Origin: Veillonella intestinalis
GTDB taxonomy: Bacteria; Bacillota; Negativicutes; Veillonellales; Veillonellaceae
DNA: 64,000 nt
NCBI RefSeq assembly: GCF_943193155.1
Contig: NZ_CALPDB010000006.1
Location: 173,611-237,610, forward strand
Direction of reading: 5' to 3'
In this document: positions 29,672 to 38,565 of the stretch, piece after piece
Position numbering within the stretch: the first letter of the stretch is position 1
Layout: every line of letters begins with the position of its first letter
Notes under the pieces: generated by a model
The model's input: only the letters and a program-made list of their open reading frames with translations
What the model was told of the DNA's origin: nothing
Databases searched by the model: none
Position numbers and translations under genes: made by a program

Positions 29672-31192
29672 TTATTCTTTAGTAGTAGCATCTGCTTGTA
29701 TCATGGCTACCATAGCAGGAATGGTAAATGTATCACTAATTAAATCAGGTTCAATCCCCTGTTCTACACAAGTAGCTGCTGTAATCGGCCCAATACAAGC
29801 TACTTTTGCCTTTTTCAACAACTCTTTCCCCGCTTCACCTAATAGTTTTAATGTATTTGTAACGGTTGAGGAACTTGTAAATGTAATATAATCTACCTCA
29901 TCAGATTGTAATGCCTCTACCAAGGTAGTTGCTTGTGATTCATCAACTAAGGTTTCATACAAACGAGCTACGGTTACATCAATACCACCCTCGGTAAGGC
30001 CATTATAAATGACTTTACGCGCTACTTTTGGCTGAATAAGTAACACTTTATCGCCTTCTTTTAACACAGGCTGCAAGGCTTTAACTACAGACTCCCCCTT
30101 GTAATCGGCCGGTACAATATCAGCCAACAAGCCTTTATCTTGCAACGCTTTAGCAGTTGCACTACCAATCGCACAAAGCTTAGCTTGCCCTAACACACGA
30201 CTATCTTTGCCCATTGTTTGCAAGGCTTTAAAGTAATAGCGCACACCTTCGGCAGACGTAAAAATGACCGTTTTAAAATTATGAGAATTTAATAAAATCT
30301 CCTCTGTTTTGCGCTCTAGTGGTAAGGCCTGCGTCTTAATAGCTGCTGCTTCGATAACATTAGCACCTAATGCTTCTAATTGTTCGCTTAAAACACTAGC
30401 TTTAGAACGAGCCCGTGTTACCATAATTGTTTTACCAAAGAGAGGTTTATTGTCAAACCAACGCAAGGATTCACGTAAATTCACTACATCACCGACCGTA
30501 ATAATAGATGGTGGTTTAATCCCAGCATTTTTAACATCCGCCGCTACATGTTCCAAGGTGGAAATCAATGTCTGCTGAATTGGTTTAGTGCCCCAACGAA
30601 TAACCGCCACTGGCGTATCTTTAGGACGACCATATTCCATTAATTTCTGCGAAATCATAGGCAAATTACCTACACCCATAACAAAACTAATGGTATCTAC
30701 AGACGTAGCCAAGCCTTCCCAATTAATGCCAGACTCGTTTTTAGTCGGATCTTCATGACCTGTTACAATAGCAAACGACGTAGCCATAGCACGTTGTGTC
30801 ACAGGAATTCCTGCATATGCTGGCGCCGAAATACCAGAAGTAACGCCAGGGACAAATTCAAAAGGAACACCAGCTTTAGCTAATTCTAACGCTTCTTCGC
30901 CACCACGGCCAAAGATGAGTGGGTCGCCCCCTTTTAGGCGCGCAACGATTTTGCCTTCCTTACCAAATTTAACCAATAATTCGTTAATCTCATATTGATG
31001 TAAGGTATGATGCTTACACTGTTTACCTGCATAAATGAGTTCTGCTTCAGGACGAGCCCAACGCAACAAATGCTCATCAGCCAAATAATCATACACAATG
31101 ACATCGGCCTTTTCGATACATTCGCGACCTTTCACAGTAATTAATTTATAATCGCCTGGTCCTGCACCAATCAAATATACGATACCGGTCAT
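29672..31192 (-). CDS. cobA-hemD: uroporphyrinogen-III C-methyltransferase / uroporphyrinogen-III synthase fusion
   Basis: A 506-residue two-domain protein. Residues 1-245 are the SAM methyltransferase (VYLIGAGPGDYKLITVKG, LKGGDPLIFGRGGEE, VPVTQRAMATSFAIVTGH). Residues 250-500 are HemD (TIMVTRARSKASVLSEQLE, FTSAEGVRYYF, IGSATAKAL, TFTSSSTV). It makes uroporphyrinogen III and methylates it to precorrin-2, the branch to siroheme and cobamides. Its ATG overlaps the hemC stop as ATGA. Such fusions are common in Firmicutes. Confidence 0.96.
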   Translation of the reverse strand: MTGIVYLIGAGPGDYKLITVKGRECIEKADVIVYDYLADEHLLRWARPEAELIYAGKQCKHHTLHQYEINELLVKFGKEGKIVARLKGGDPLIFGRGGEEALELAKAGVPFEFVPGVTSGISAPAYAGIPVTQRAMATSFAIVTGHEDPTKNESGINWEGLATSVDTISFVMGVGNLPMISQKLMEYGRPKDTPVAVIRWGTKPIQQTLISTLEHVAADVKNAGIKPPSIITVGDVVNLRESLRWFDNKPLFGKTIMVTRARSKASVLSEQLEALGANVIEAAAIKTQALPLERKTEEILLNSHNFKTVIFTSAEGVRYYFKALQTMGKDSRVLGQAKLCAIGSATAKALQDKGLLADIVPADYKGESVVKALQPVLKEGDKVLLIQPKVARKVIYNGLTEGGIDVTVARLYETLVDESQATTLVEALQSDEVDYITFTSSSTVTNTLKLLGEAGKELLKKAKVACIGPITAATCVEQGIEPDLISDTFTIPAMVAMIQADATTKE

Positions 31193-32127
31193 TGCAAAAT
31201 CCCCTCCTGAACCAACTCTTCAATAATATGTTTGCCCCCTTCTTCAAAGAGTGCTTTTGCTAAATTACGACCAATAATTTCTGCCGTCTGTTTAGGCCCT
31301 GTCATTTCTCCTTCATAGCAATTTTTACCATCTAAAGAGGCTATAATCGCTTTTAAAGTCAACTGCCCTTTATGAATTGTCCCATGCACGCCCATAGGAA
31401 CTTGACAGCCCCCCTGTAATTGGCGTAAAAAACTACGTTCACCACGGGTACACCACATAGTATTTTCATCATTCAATTTAGCTAGCATAGCTAACATTTC
31501 TTCATCGTCACTGCGACATTCAATAGCCAAAGCCCCTTGTCCTACAGCTGGAATTAATTCATCAGCCGTAAATACTTGAGTAATTTGATCAGCCAAACCC
31601 AATCGTTTCAAACCAGCTTGCGCTAATACAATGGCATCAAAATTTTCATCTTCTAATTTGCGCAAACGAGTCTGTACATTGCCACGTAATACACTGATTT
31701 GTAGATCAGGACGATGGTGTAAAAGCTGTGCTTGACGACGTAAGCTACTAGTCCCTACTTTAGCCCCTTTTGGCAATTTATCTAAGGTTTTATATTTAGG
31801 CGAAACCAATGCATCACAAGGTACTTCACGTTTTGTAATAGCCCCTAAAGTCAACCCTTCAGGCAATTCTGTAGGCATGTCTTTTAAGCTATGAACGGCA
31901 ATATCAATAGCCCCTTCGCGCATAGATGCTTCTAATTCTTCTGTGAATAAACCTTTGCCACCAATTTCAGCTAATGGCTTCTCTAAAATACGGTCCCCTT
32001 TAGTGCTATGATGCACTAGTTCAACCTGACAACCTGGAAATAAACGTTGTAATTCTGCCCCTACAAATTCAGCTTGCCACAAAGCTAAGGCACTACTTCG
32101 TGTTCCAATACGGATTATATCTCTCAT
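31189..32127 (-). CDS. hemC: hydroxymethylbilane synthase
   Basis: The 312-residue protein starts RIGTRSSALALWQAE and has HSLKDMPTELP, RRQAQLLHHRPDL and the dipyrromethane-cofactor cysteine in LQGGCQVPMGV. It polymerises four porphobilinogens. Both ends overlap neighbours by four bases (ATGA), which implies tight translational coupling with hemA and the cobA-hemD fusion. Confidence 0.97.
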   Translation of the reverse strand: MRDIIRIGTRSSALALWQAEFVGAELQRLFPGCQVELVHHSTKGDRILEKPLAEIGGKGLFTEELEASMREGAIDIAVHSLKDMPTELPEGLTLGAITKREVPCDALVSPKYKTLDKLPKGAKVGTSSLRRQAQLLHHRPDLQISVLRGNVQTRLRKLEDENFDAIVLAQAGLKRLGLADQITQVFTADELIPAVGQGALAIECRSDDEEMLAMLAKLNDENTMWCTRGERSFLRQLQGGCQVPMGVHGTIHKGQLTLKAIIASLDGKNCYEGEMTGPKQTAEIIGRNLAKALFEEGGKHIIEELVQEGILQ

Positions 32128-33410
32128 AAGGATTTTCTCTCCTTTGCTAGGTCAAACATATCATGGAATAATTTCCAATACTCATTTTCTTCGTCTTTAC
32201 CGGCTACTTCACCAAAACGAATCATTGGGTCACGCAATAGTTTACGAACAATCATGCGACTCATATTATCCATTATTTTACGCAAACGGTCATCAGCATC
32301 TGGCAATTTAGCTAAGGCACGATGTAATTCACGTTTACGAATCCGTTCTGCTTTATCACTTAATAACACCATCATTGGTCGTACTGATAAGTAGCCCAAT
32401 TTATCTTCTAATTCTTCAATGGCCTCGGCAATAATTGGTCTTGCTTTTTGCGCTTCCACTTCTCGTTGGTGTTTATTAGCTTCTACTACACTTTCCAAGG
32501 AGTCAATATTAAACAGATACACATCTGAAATATCAGACACATCTGGATCAATATCCCGTGGCACAGCAATGTCAATCATAACAATCGGATTTCCTTGGCG
32601 ATTAGCTGCAATTTTAGCAGCTTCTTCTGGGCCAATAATATAATGAGGTGCGCCTGTAGAAGTAATTAAAATATCTGCTTCTTTCGCTTGTTCGATAAAC
32701 TTATCAAACTGAATGGCTTCTCCACCGAAACGTTTCGCTAATTGCTCTGCTTTGTGATAGGTTCGGTTAGATACAAAAATACTGTTAACCCCTTTAGCTT
32801 GTAAATGAGTCGCCGTCAGCTCACTCATTTCACCTGCCCCTAACACCAAAACTTTCGCCTCGGACATAGGCTTTGTTAAGCAATCTTCCGCTAAATTAAC
32901 GGCTGCATAACTTACTGAAACAGGTGTATTGGCAATCCCCGTCTGGGTGCGAACCTTTTTACCAACACTAATGGCTCTCTGGAACACAATATTAAAAATT
33001 GGTCCTGTCAAACCACGACTATAAGCCGTAATATAAGCCACTTTTAATTGACTTAAAATCTGGCCTTCCCCTAATACTAGAGAATCTAAACTAGAGGCAA
33101 CATTAAATAAATGACCTAATAAGTCACGCCCTTCATATACAAAAAACCAATCGTCTTCAATATGCATATCTTCACAACCTTTTAAATGTTGCAATAAATG
33201 AAGCATAAATTCTTTTGGTTTTTCCACATCATCTAATACCGCATATAATTCTGTACGGTTGCAAGTGGATAAAAGCACACATTCAGCGACTTGTTCATGT
33301 TCATACACATGGTTTAACGCATCACCCACTTCTGATTTATCAAAGGAAAACACTTCGCGCACATTAACTGGTGCGCTTCTATGGTTTAAGCCTAATACTA
33401 CTAATTGCAT
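32124..33410 (-). CDS. hemA: glutamyl-tRNA reductase
   Basis: The 428-residue enzyme has the catalytic Cys in LLSTCNRTELYAV, EGQILSQLK, the NADPH-binding VLVLGAGEMSELTATHL near residue 187, and the C-terminal dimerisation helix. It reduces glutamyl-tRNA to glutamate-1-semialdehyde and starts the C5 pathway. The start overlaps the preceding gene by 32 bases. Confidence 0.97.
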   Translation of the reverse strand: MQLVVLGLNHRSAPVNVREVFSFDKSEVGDALNHVYEHEQVAECVLLSTCNRTELYAVLDDVEKPKEFMLHLLQHLKGCEDMHIEDDWFFVYEGRDLLGHLFNVASSLDSLVLGEGQILSQLKVAYITAYSRGLTGPIFNIVFQRAISVGKKVRTQTGIANTPVSVSYAAVNLAEDCLTKPMSEAKVLVLGAGEMSELTATHLQAKGVNSIFVSNRTYHKAEQLAKRFGGEAIQFDKFIEQAKEADILITSTGAPHYIIGPEEAAKIAANRQGNPIVMIDIAVPRDIDPDVSDISDVYLFNIDSLESVVEANKHQREVEAQKARPIIAEAIEELEDKLGYLSVRPMMVLLSDKAERIRKRELHRALAKLPDADDRLRKIMDNMSRMIVRKLLRDPMIRFGEVAGKDEENEYWKLFHDMFDLAKERKSL

Positions 33411-34014
33411 TGTTTAGTATCTCCTCCACACGTTTCCATTCACCATCTATAATCATCGCCAACTGTGCTTCACCAAGATGAGCCTGCCAAAAGGCTTCAC
33501 GCTCAGCAGGTGTAGCTAACAATTGTCGTACTTCTCTTCGTAATTGTTTTAAAGCAGGTAACATATCTGCTACAGGTTCATATCGCTTAGCTAAATCTTG
33601 CTTTATTAAACGACTAAGGCGTGGACTCACCCGGCCCGTAAAAATAGCAAATTGCAAATCCCCTACTGTTATATTAGCAGGAAATGTAAAATCACAATCA
33701 TCACGATTATCAGCGCGATTTACCAAAGCCCCTAATGACCTAGCTCGTCGCGCTAGCTGCTCATTTAGTTCACTATCACTAGTGGCCAATAATACAAAAT
33801 CAACCTGCAAATCAATGGCCTCTGAGTAGGATGCCTCAATCCACACTAACTGCCCTGCCGCCGCCCAAGCAGCAATTTCAGGGGTTACCGTAGGACTAAC
33901 CACTGTAACATTAGCTTGTTCATTTAAAAACAATCCTATTCGTCGTGCTGCCACCGGGCCTCCGCCAATGACAACGCAGCGTTTACCCGTAAGGCGCATC
34001 GCCATTGTAATCAT
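33379..34014 (-). CDS. precorrin-2 dehydrogenase / sirohydrochlorin ferrochelatase domain
   Basis: A 211-residue stand-alone Met8p/CysG N-terminal-type protein. It has a Rossmann motif VVIGGGPVAARRIGLFL, then NRADNRDDCDFTFPANI and FTGRVSPRLSRLIKQDL. It oxidises precorrin-2 to sirohydrochlorin and may insert iron. With the SUMT half of the downstream fusion it completes the siroheme branch. GAGGTCC lies before the ATG. It is first in the tetrapyrrole operon. Confidence 0.9.
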   Translation of the reverse strand: MITMAMRLTGKRCVVIGGGPVAARRIGLFLNEQANVTVVSPTVTPEIAAWAAAGQLVWIEASYSEAIDLQVDFVLLATSDSELNEQLARRARSLGALVNRADNRDDCDFTFPANITVGDLQFAIFTGRVSPRLSRLIKQDLAKRYEPVADMLPALKQLRREVRQLLATPAEREAFWQAHLGEAQLAMIIDGEWKRVEEILNNAISSIRLKP

Positions 34015-34069
34015 TAGGACCTCACTTCCTATTAGCTATGAATATTTTTCATATGTTCCTTATATCAAA

Positions 34070-34096
34070 AACGGCTTGATATAAGATCAAGCCGAT
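34070..34096 (-). terminator. terminator after divIVA
   Basis: CGGCTTGAT (34072-34080) pairs with ATCAAGCCG (34086-34094). The minus-strand exit is TTTTTGATA. It separates the division cluster from the tetrapyrrole operon. Confidence 0.85.
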
Positions 34097-34121
34097 TGAT
34101 ACTACATGATAAAATGTGTAA

Positions 34122-34766
34122 TTATTTATTTGTAGCTGTTTCTTCTGTTGTTTCTGCGTCTTCACTAGTTGTTGCGTTTGTTTCAGCCACTGCATCACCA
34201 GCAGCATTTGCTTCAAGCACAGCTTGATCAACACCAGCATGTTTATGAATCGTAGAGTTATCTTCGGCTACAGCGGCAATCACTTCTTCAATATCAACAG
34301 ATTCAACTTGTACTGAACTATCACCTAGTACACAGCCATCTAATAATTGTAATTGAGAGTTTAAAATAGATTCCATACGAGCCTTAAATACGGCAACTTC
34401 ATTACGAATAATAGCGTATTTTTCTTGACCTTCACGCAAACTACGTTCTGCATCTTCTAAAATCAATTTACGCTGTTGTTCTGCTTCCTGAATAATAAGG
34501 TCAGCCTCTTTGCGAGCTGCATTTTTTACATTTTCCCCTGTTTCTTGCGCTAATACAAGTGTATTATTCATGGTTGCTTCCATTTGTTCATATTGAGCAA
34601 TTCGTTTTTCTAATTGCTCAATTTTATCTGTCATTTCACGATTATCGCGATAAAGTGTTTCATAGTCATGAACTAATTCAGCCATAAACGCATCAACTGA
34701 TGCTGTATCGTACCCACGAAAGCCTTTCTCAAACTCTTTATTGTGAATATCCATTGGTGTAATCAT
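34122..34766 (-). CDS. divIVA: DivIVA-domain protein
   Basis: The 214-residue protein opens with the DivIVA membrane-binding motif MDIHNKEFEKGFRGYDTASV and continues as a coiled coil (YRDNREMTDKIEQLEKRIAQYE) to about residue 145. A low-complexity, Ala/Glu/Thr-rich tail follows. DivIVA marks curved membrane and organises division. It closes the yggS-sepF-proC-ylmH-divIVA run. AGGAGG precedes the ATG. Confidence 0.93.
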   Translation of the reverse strand: MITPMDIHNKEFEKGFRGYDTASVDAFMAELVHDYETLYRDNREMTDKIEQLEKRIAQYEQMEATMNNTLVLAQETGENVKNAARKEADLIIQEAEQQRKLILEDAERSLREGQEKYAIIRNEVAVFKARMESILNSQLQLLDGCVLGDSSVQVESVDIEEVIAAVAEDNSTIHKHAGVDQAVLEANAAGDAVAETNATTSEDAETTEETATNK

Positions 34767-34779
34767 AGCTTACCTCCTA

Positions 34780-35565
34780 TTACATGAAACGTTTGAGATA
34801 TACCCCAATACGTCCTTTACGAGATGTGCCTGTGATGGCCTCAATCTTCATTCGTCCACGACCACGAAGAGATATAATATCTCCTTCTTTTACTTCTTGT
34901 GCTGGCCCTTTAGCTGGTTGCCAATTCACTTGAACAAGCCCAGCATTAATAGAGCTCACTACTTTAGTGCGAGATACACTAAATCCAGAAGATGCCACTG
35001 CATCTAAGCGCAAAGAAGCGACTGTAGTTCGTATTTCTTTAATTTTTTCTTCTTTCGGTTGAATCTCTGCCAAATCCATATCGTCTACCGATACAGAAAC
35101 CATAGCAATCTTTGTAAAATTTTGTTTCACATAGTCTGCCATTGCAGAGTCAACAATTAACTGGGCACCACCAGTTTGCATAATAATATCGCCAAAACTA
35201 GTGCGCTCAATACCCAAACCCATGAGCGAGCCCAACACATCACGATGGGTTAACAAGCGAAACCGCGGATCCCAAGAAACTTTTAAAGCACTAATACCTA
35301 TATCAACAGTTCCTTGAAAATCTGCTGCTACAAATGCTACCCGTATGCGCTCGGCTCCTTCATAGCCACCGCCAAATTCCACACGCAACTGTGGCAAATT
35401 AGCTTTAATTGCATCTGCAATAACAAGGCCAGCTGGTGACATAAACTCAGTCACCCGAAATGGTTTACCACCTACCACTTGCTCGGCTAAATCGAGCATA
35501 CGGCGTGCTTCTTCACCATTGCCAGATGCTTCAAAATAACGAATTAATTTCTCTTTATCTTTCAC
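34780..35565 (-). CDS. ylmH: YlmH-type S4-domain RNA-binding protein
   Basis: The 261-residue protein has an N-terminal YlmH domain (RVAFVAADFQGTVDIGISALKV) and a C-terminal S4 RNA-binding domain from about residue 185 (LRLDAVASSGFSVSRTKV, INAGLVQVNW, GDIISLRGRGRM). YlmH-like proteins bind ribosome-related RNA and lie next to divIVA in Firmicutes, as here. Confidence 0.93.
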   Translation of the reverse strand: MKDKEKLIRYFEASGNGEEARRMLDLAEQVVGGKPFRVTEFMSPAGLVIADAIKANLPQLRVEFGGGYEGAERIRVAFVAADFQGTVDIGISALKVSWDPRFRLLTHRDVLGSLMGLGIERTSFGDIIMQTGGAQLIVDSAMADYVKQNFTKIAMVSVSVDDMDLAEIQPKEEKIKEIRTTVASLRLDAVASSGFSVSRTKVVSSINAGLVQVNWQPAKGPAQEVKEGDIISLRGRGRMKIEAITGTSRKGRIGVYLKRFM

Positions 35566-35575
35566 AAATCCTCCT

Positions 35576-36376
35576 TCACTTCTTGCCTAACTCAAAGGAG
35601 CGTTCATAACAAGCAACTACCCCCTCTTGCATAGCGGTTCGGAGTCCAGCTTTTTCCATAGCAGCAATCCCAGCAATTGTCGTACCACCAGGGGAAGTCA
35701 CTTGATCGCGCAAAATAGCTGGATGAGTACCTGTTTCAAGAGCCATTTTACCCGCTCCAAACAAGGTATAGGCAGCCGCCTTAATAGCTAACGGACGCGT
35801 TAACCCAAGACGAACACCTGCATCAGCCAACGCATCCATAATCACAAATGCATAGCCTGGGCCGGAACCCGAGATAGCTGTTAAGCGTTCTAAATCAGCT
35901 TCTGTTACAACAACAGCTTCACCTATAGCACTGAATAATTGGCAAAAATCTGCCGTAGCTTCTTCTGTGCCCTTAGTTCCTACTGCTAAAGCAGTTAAAC
36001 CTGCACCAACAGCAACAGGCGTATTAGGCATAGCACGATACCAAACAGCCTGTGGTAAAGCCTCCTCTAGGGTCGCTAAATTAATCCCTGCTGCTACTGA
36101 CAAGCACACTGTACCAGCTGGAATCGCTTTAAATTGAGATACTATTTGCGGCCATACTTGTGGTTTGACAGCCCAAATAATCGTGTTGAACCGATTCAAA
36201 TCAGGCAATTCAACACTGGCCTTAACACCTAATTCAGTTTGTAACGCCTCAGCACTAGCCTGTGTTCTAACAAGCACCTGTACCTGCTCAGGCGTAATTA
36301 ACTTGGCCTGCAAGGCGCCACGTAATATAGCGCCTCCCATGGCTCCTGCCCCCACAAATAAAATTTGTCCTAACAT
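35576..36376 (-). CDS. proC: pyrroline-5-carboxylate reductase
   Basis: The 266-residue protein has the NAD(P) motif FVGAGAMGGAILRG, RAMPNTPVAVGAG, the substrate loop LTAISGSGPGYAFVIMDALADAGV, and TSPGGTTIAGI. It performs the last step of proline synthesis. I chose the ATG with AGGAG six bases upstream, not the start eleven codons earlier. proC is a usual member of the ylm cluster. Confidence 0.95.
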   Translation of the reverse strand: MLGQILFVGAGAMGGAILRGALQAKLITPEQVQVLVRTQASAEALQTELGVKASVELPDLNRFNTIIWAVKPQVWPQIVSQFKAIPAGTVCLSVAAGINLATLEEALPQAVWYRAMPNTPVAVGAGLTALAVGTKGTEEATADFCQLFSAIGEAVVVTEADLERLTAISGSGPGYAFVIMDALADAGVRLGLTRPLAIKAAAYTLFGAGKMALETGTHPAILRDQVTSPGGTTIAGIAAMEKAGLRTAMQEGVVACYERSFELGKK

Positions 36377-36387
36377 AGTAGCTCCTA

Positions 36388-36876
36388 TTAGATTTGTGGC
36401 TCTTTCCACGCAAATGTTTCAGATAAATCACTGTAACTTTTGTCGTTATAATCTACAGTTACATTCACAGGTACGCAAATGAAAATATCTTTACCAATTT
36501 TTTCTAATTTACCATCTAATGCAAAGGTTGCACCACTTACAAAGTCTACAATACGAGCCGCTTCATGAGGGTCTGTTTTTTCAAAGTTAATAACAACTGG
36601 ACGCATATCACGAAGTTCATTAGTAATCTTTTCAGAATCTTCAAATACAGTTGGTTCAACAATTACTACTTTCATTGCATTAGGACGCTGTGCCACGGTG
36701 TTATATCCTCCTGTTTTTGCGGGACGGAATGCAGAACTGGTAGAATTAGTCTGAGCTACCTGATGTGCAGGCTCATCATATTCAGGACCTAAATTATCTT
36801 CATAAGTCTCTTCATCGTAATCATCCCGATCATTTACAACAAACATTTTTTTGATGTTGCTCCAATTAAAGCTCAT
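36388..36876 (-). CDS. sepF: cell division protein SepF
   Basis: The 162-residue protein starts with an amphipathic MSFNWSNIKKMF membrane-targeting helix. An acidic linker (DDYDEETYEDN) follows, then the SepF domain (KVVIVEPTVFEDSEKITNEL, VVINFEKTDPHEAARIVDF, VSGATFALDGKLEKIG). SepF anchors FtsZ in Firmicutes. Its presence in an outer-membrane-bearing organism is typical of Negativicutes. Confidence 0.94.
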   Translation of the reverse strand: MSFNWSNIKKMFVVNDRDDYDEETYEDNLGPEYDEPAHQVAQTNSTSSAFRPAKTGGYNTVAQRPNAMKVVIVEPTVFEDSEKITNELRDMRPVVINFEKTDPHEAARIVDFVSGATFALDGKLEKIGKDIFICVPVNVTVDYNDKSYSDLSETFAWKEPQI

Positions 36877-36906
36877 TTATAAACCCTCCTACATTGCGCT
36901 AAGCCA

Positions 36907-37593
36907 TTAATTATATACTCGGTTACCAAAAATTGCGGTGCCAACGCGAATCATATTCGCGCCTTCTCCTAAAGCCACTTCAAAGTCATGGGTCATCCCC
37001 ATTGATAAATACGAAATCTGTCCTTCTGGGAATTGGGACTTCATATCTTCATAGAGTGCATGGGCTACTCGAAAAATAGGACGAGCTTCTTCCGGATTTT
37101 CGAAAAAAGGCGCCATACACATCAACCCTTTAACTCTAACATTTGGCAATGTCTTCGCATAATCGCGCACTTCTGGAAAGTCTTCCACCGTCAACCCCGA
37201 TTTACTTTCTTCTCGTGCCACATTAACTTGTAATAAAATATCTTGTATTTTATCACATTTAATGGCCACTTTATTTATTTCATCTAGTAGCTTCTTGCTA
37301 TCGACAGAATGTATTAAAGAAAATAGCGGCACTGCTTGCCGAACCTTATTTACTTGCAAATGACCAATCAAATGCCAGTCTAATTCTGGTCCCTTATAGG
37401 TTAAAATCTTTTCTTTTGCTTCTTGTACTCGATTTTCACCTACCGTGCGAACACCTAGTTGAGCCACTGTTTCCACCGCTGTTACAGGATGATTCTTAGT
37501 TACTGCTATGAGTGTTACTGCATCATGTCTACCCGCTTGTGCCATAGCATCTTGCATACGCTTTTGCACAGCTTCTAACGCATCTTTTATCAT
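36907..37593 (-). CDS. YggS/PLPBP pyridoxal-phosphate homeostasis protein
   Basis: The 228-residue alanine-racemase-fold protein has TLIAVTKNHPV with the PLP lysine, VGENRVQEAKEK, DWHLIGHLQVNK, LSMGMTHDFEVAL, and IRVGTAIFG at the C-terminus. PLPBP buffers pyridoxal phosphate and influences amino-acid pools. It is first in the division cluster and has a good promoter upstream. Confidence 0.95.
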   Translation of the reverse strand: MIKDALEAVQKRMQDAMAQAGRHDAVTLIAVTKNHPVTAVETVAQLGVRTVGENRVQEAKEKILTYKGPELDWHLIGHLQVNKVRQAVPLFSLIHSVDSKKLLDEINKVAIKCDKIQDILLQVNVAREESKSGLTVEDFPEVRDYAKTLPNVRVKGLMCMAPFFENPEEARPIFRVAHALYEDMKSQFPEGQISYLSMGMTHDFEVALGEGANMIRVGTAIFGNRVYN

Positions 37594-37661
37594 AGCCTAC
37601 CCCCTATATGCACCGGCTAACACCTGTCAGTGCATGTAAAAAATTACTTTCATGCGATAAT

Positions 37662-37690
37662 ATTATATAATACTTTAAGTAAAATGCCAA
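37662..37690 (-). promoter_or_regulatory. promoter of the division cluster
   Basis: TTGGCA (37685-37690) and TATAAT (37662-37667) are 17 bases apart on the minus strand, about 70 bases before the YggS ATG. Confidence 0.7.
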
Positions 37691-37778
37691 TGAAAATATG
37701 AGAAACGCTGTATATATTAAGGTTATTTTTATAAATTTTTTATATTTAGTTCAAATTAGGCAACTATATAAGTCAACT

Positions 37779-38348
37779 TTATATCGAAAAAATCTCTTGA
37801 AGCTCTACATCATCTCTTTTAAAAATAATATTTTCAAACCGCTCTTCCCCCGTCTTACGTGATAAAATTGCCTCTATCGGTACTGGATATTTTAATACAT
37901 TTCCTTTAAGTAAAGTCTGCGGAACATGTATTCTCGTATCAGTAAACCCTAAAGTACATCCACCATCTGAAGAAGCTAAGACACAACGAATCTTATTTTT
38001 TTCAAAATATTCTTCCGCCATTACCAATTCTTGACTAAACATTTGACAAGCCGATTCTAATACAGCAACCTTTCGTCTAACAGAACCCTTTTGCTGTTTA
38101 GAGAAAATTTCAAAATCATCTACAGACAATGTTTCCGTCAGACATTTTTCAAAAAAATTTTTAGGTTCTAAATTCCCAGTAACTCCTGTTAAATGTAAAA
38201 AATTGTCTTCTTTAGCTGTCAAGATATAATACTTTTTATATTTGAAAAGGCGCGAATAAATCAAATACTCTTGATTCAAAAAATTATTCGCGTATATATT
38301 GGCACCAACAATTAACTTCCGCCTTATATTTTCCTTAAATGAGCTCAT
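37779..38348 (-). CDS. PBECR4-like nuclease-domain protein (tentative)
   Basis: The 189-residue soluble protein contains NFLHLTGVTGNLEPKNFFEKC at about residues 49-69 and LSVDDFEIF. This pattern I associate with PBECR4 domains (a Barnase/EndoU/colicin/RelE-like nuclease class seen in mobile elements and phages). A later FTDTRIHVPQTLL and YPVPIEAILSRK fit a beta-rich C-half. No catalytic residues can be named with confidence. AAGGGG precedes the ATG. The gene sits behind a terminator-bearing leader, which is unusual for a housekeeping gene. Confidence 0.6.
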   Translation of the reverse strand: MSSFKENIRRKLIVGANIYANNFLNQEYLIYSRLFKYKKYYILTAKEDNFLHLTGVTGNLEPKNFFEKCLTETLSVDDFEIFSKQQKGSVRRKVAVLESACQMFSQELVMAEEYFEKNKIRCVLASSDGGCTLGFTDTRIHVPQTLLKGNVLKYPVPIEAILSRKTGEERFENIIFKRDDVELQEIFSI

Positions 38349-38493
38349 TTTATGTCCCCTTACATAAGAAAAAGAGGGGTAATTACCCCTCTTTTTCTTG
38401 ATTTTACACAGTTATCTCTGCCATGGAATGGGTTTTCAGTCTCCATCCGACCACTGGAAGTAGGTTTAACGTCTCTACTCCGACTATTTCTTT
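38349..38493 (-). ncRNA. structured leader or small RNA ending in an intrinsic terminator
   Basis: Starting about six bases after a consensus promoter, the minus-strand RNA can fold GGAGTAG with CTACTTCC (about 38481-38455) and a second stem ATGGA/TCCAT (about 38446-38422). It then meets a strong terminator at 38370-38397 (GAGGGGT-AATT-ACCCCTC and T-run). The ribosome site AGGGG of the next gene follows at once and could itself pair with the ACCCCT arm. The RNA is either a free RNA of about 125 nt or an attenuator leader for the 189-residue gene. I do not recognise a known riboswitch class. Confidence 0.55.
38370..38397. terminator. intrinsic terminator in front of the 189-aa gene
   Basis: A perfect GAAAAAGAGGGGT / ACCCCTCTTTTTC pairing with loop AATT. 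The minus-strand exit is TTTTTCTT, and the element is nearly symmetric. It stands about 20 bases upstream of the ATG at 38348, between promoter and gene. Confidence 0.85.
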
Positions 38494-38498
38494 CCTAA

Positions 38499-38527
38499 AT
38501 TATAACACATTCCCCAAATTTTAACAA
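38499..38527 (-). promoter_or_regulatory. strong promoter of the leader RNA
   Basis: TTGTTA (38522-38527) and TATAAT (38499-38504) are exactly 17 bases apart on the minus strand, in the 217-base gap after pgeF. Confidence 0.75.
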
Positions 38528-38565
38528 ATAATGGACTTTATAGTAAAAAAGAATCACATTTCCAC

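Noticed and set aside
29672..31192. cobA-hemD fusion as a novel enzyme
   Set aside because: Fused uroporphyrinogen-III methyltransferase/synthase proteins are well known in Firmicutes.
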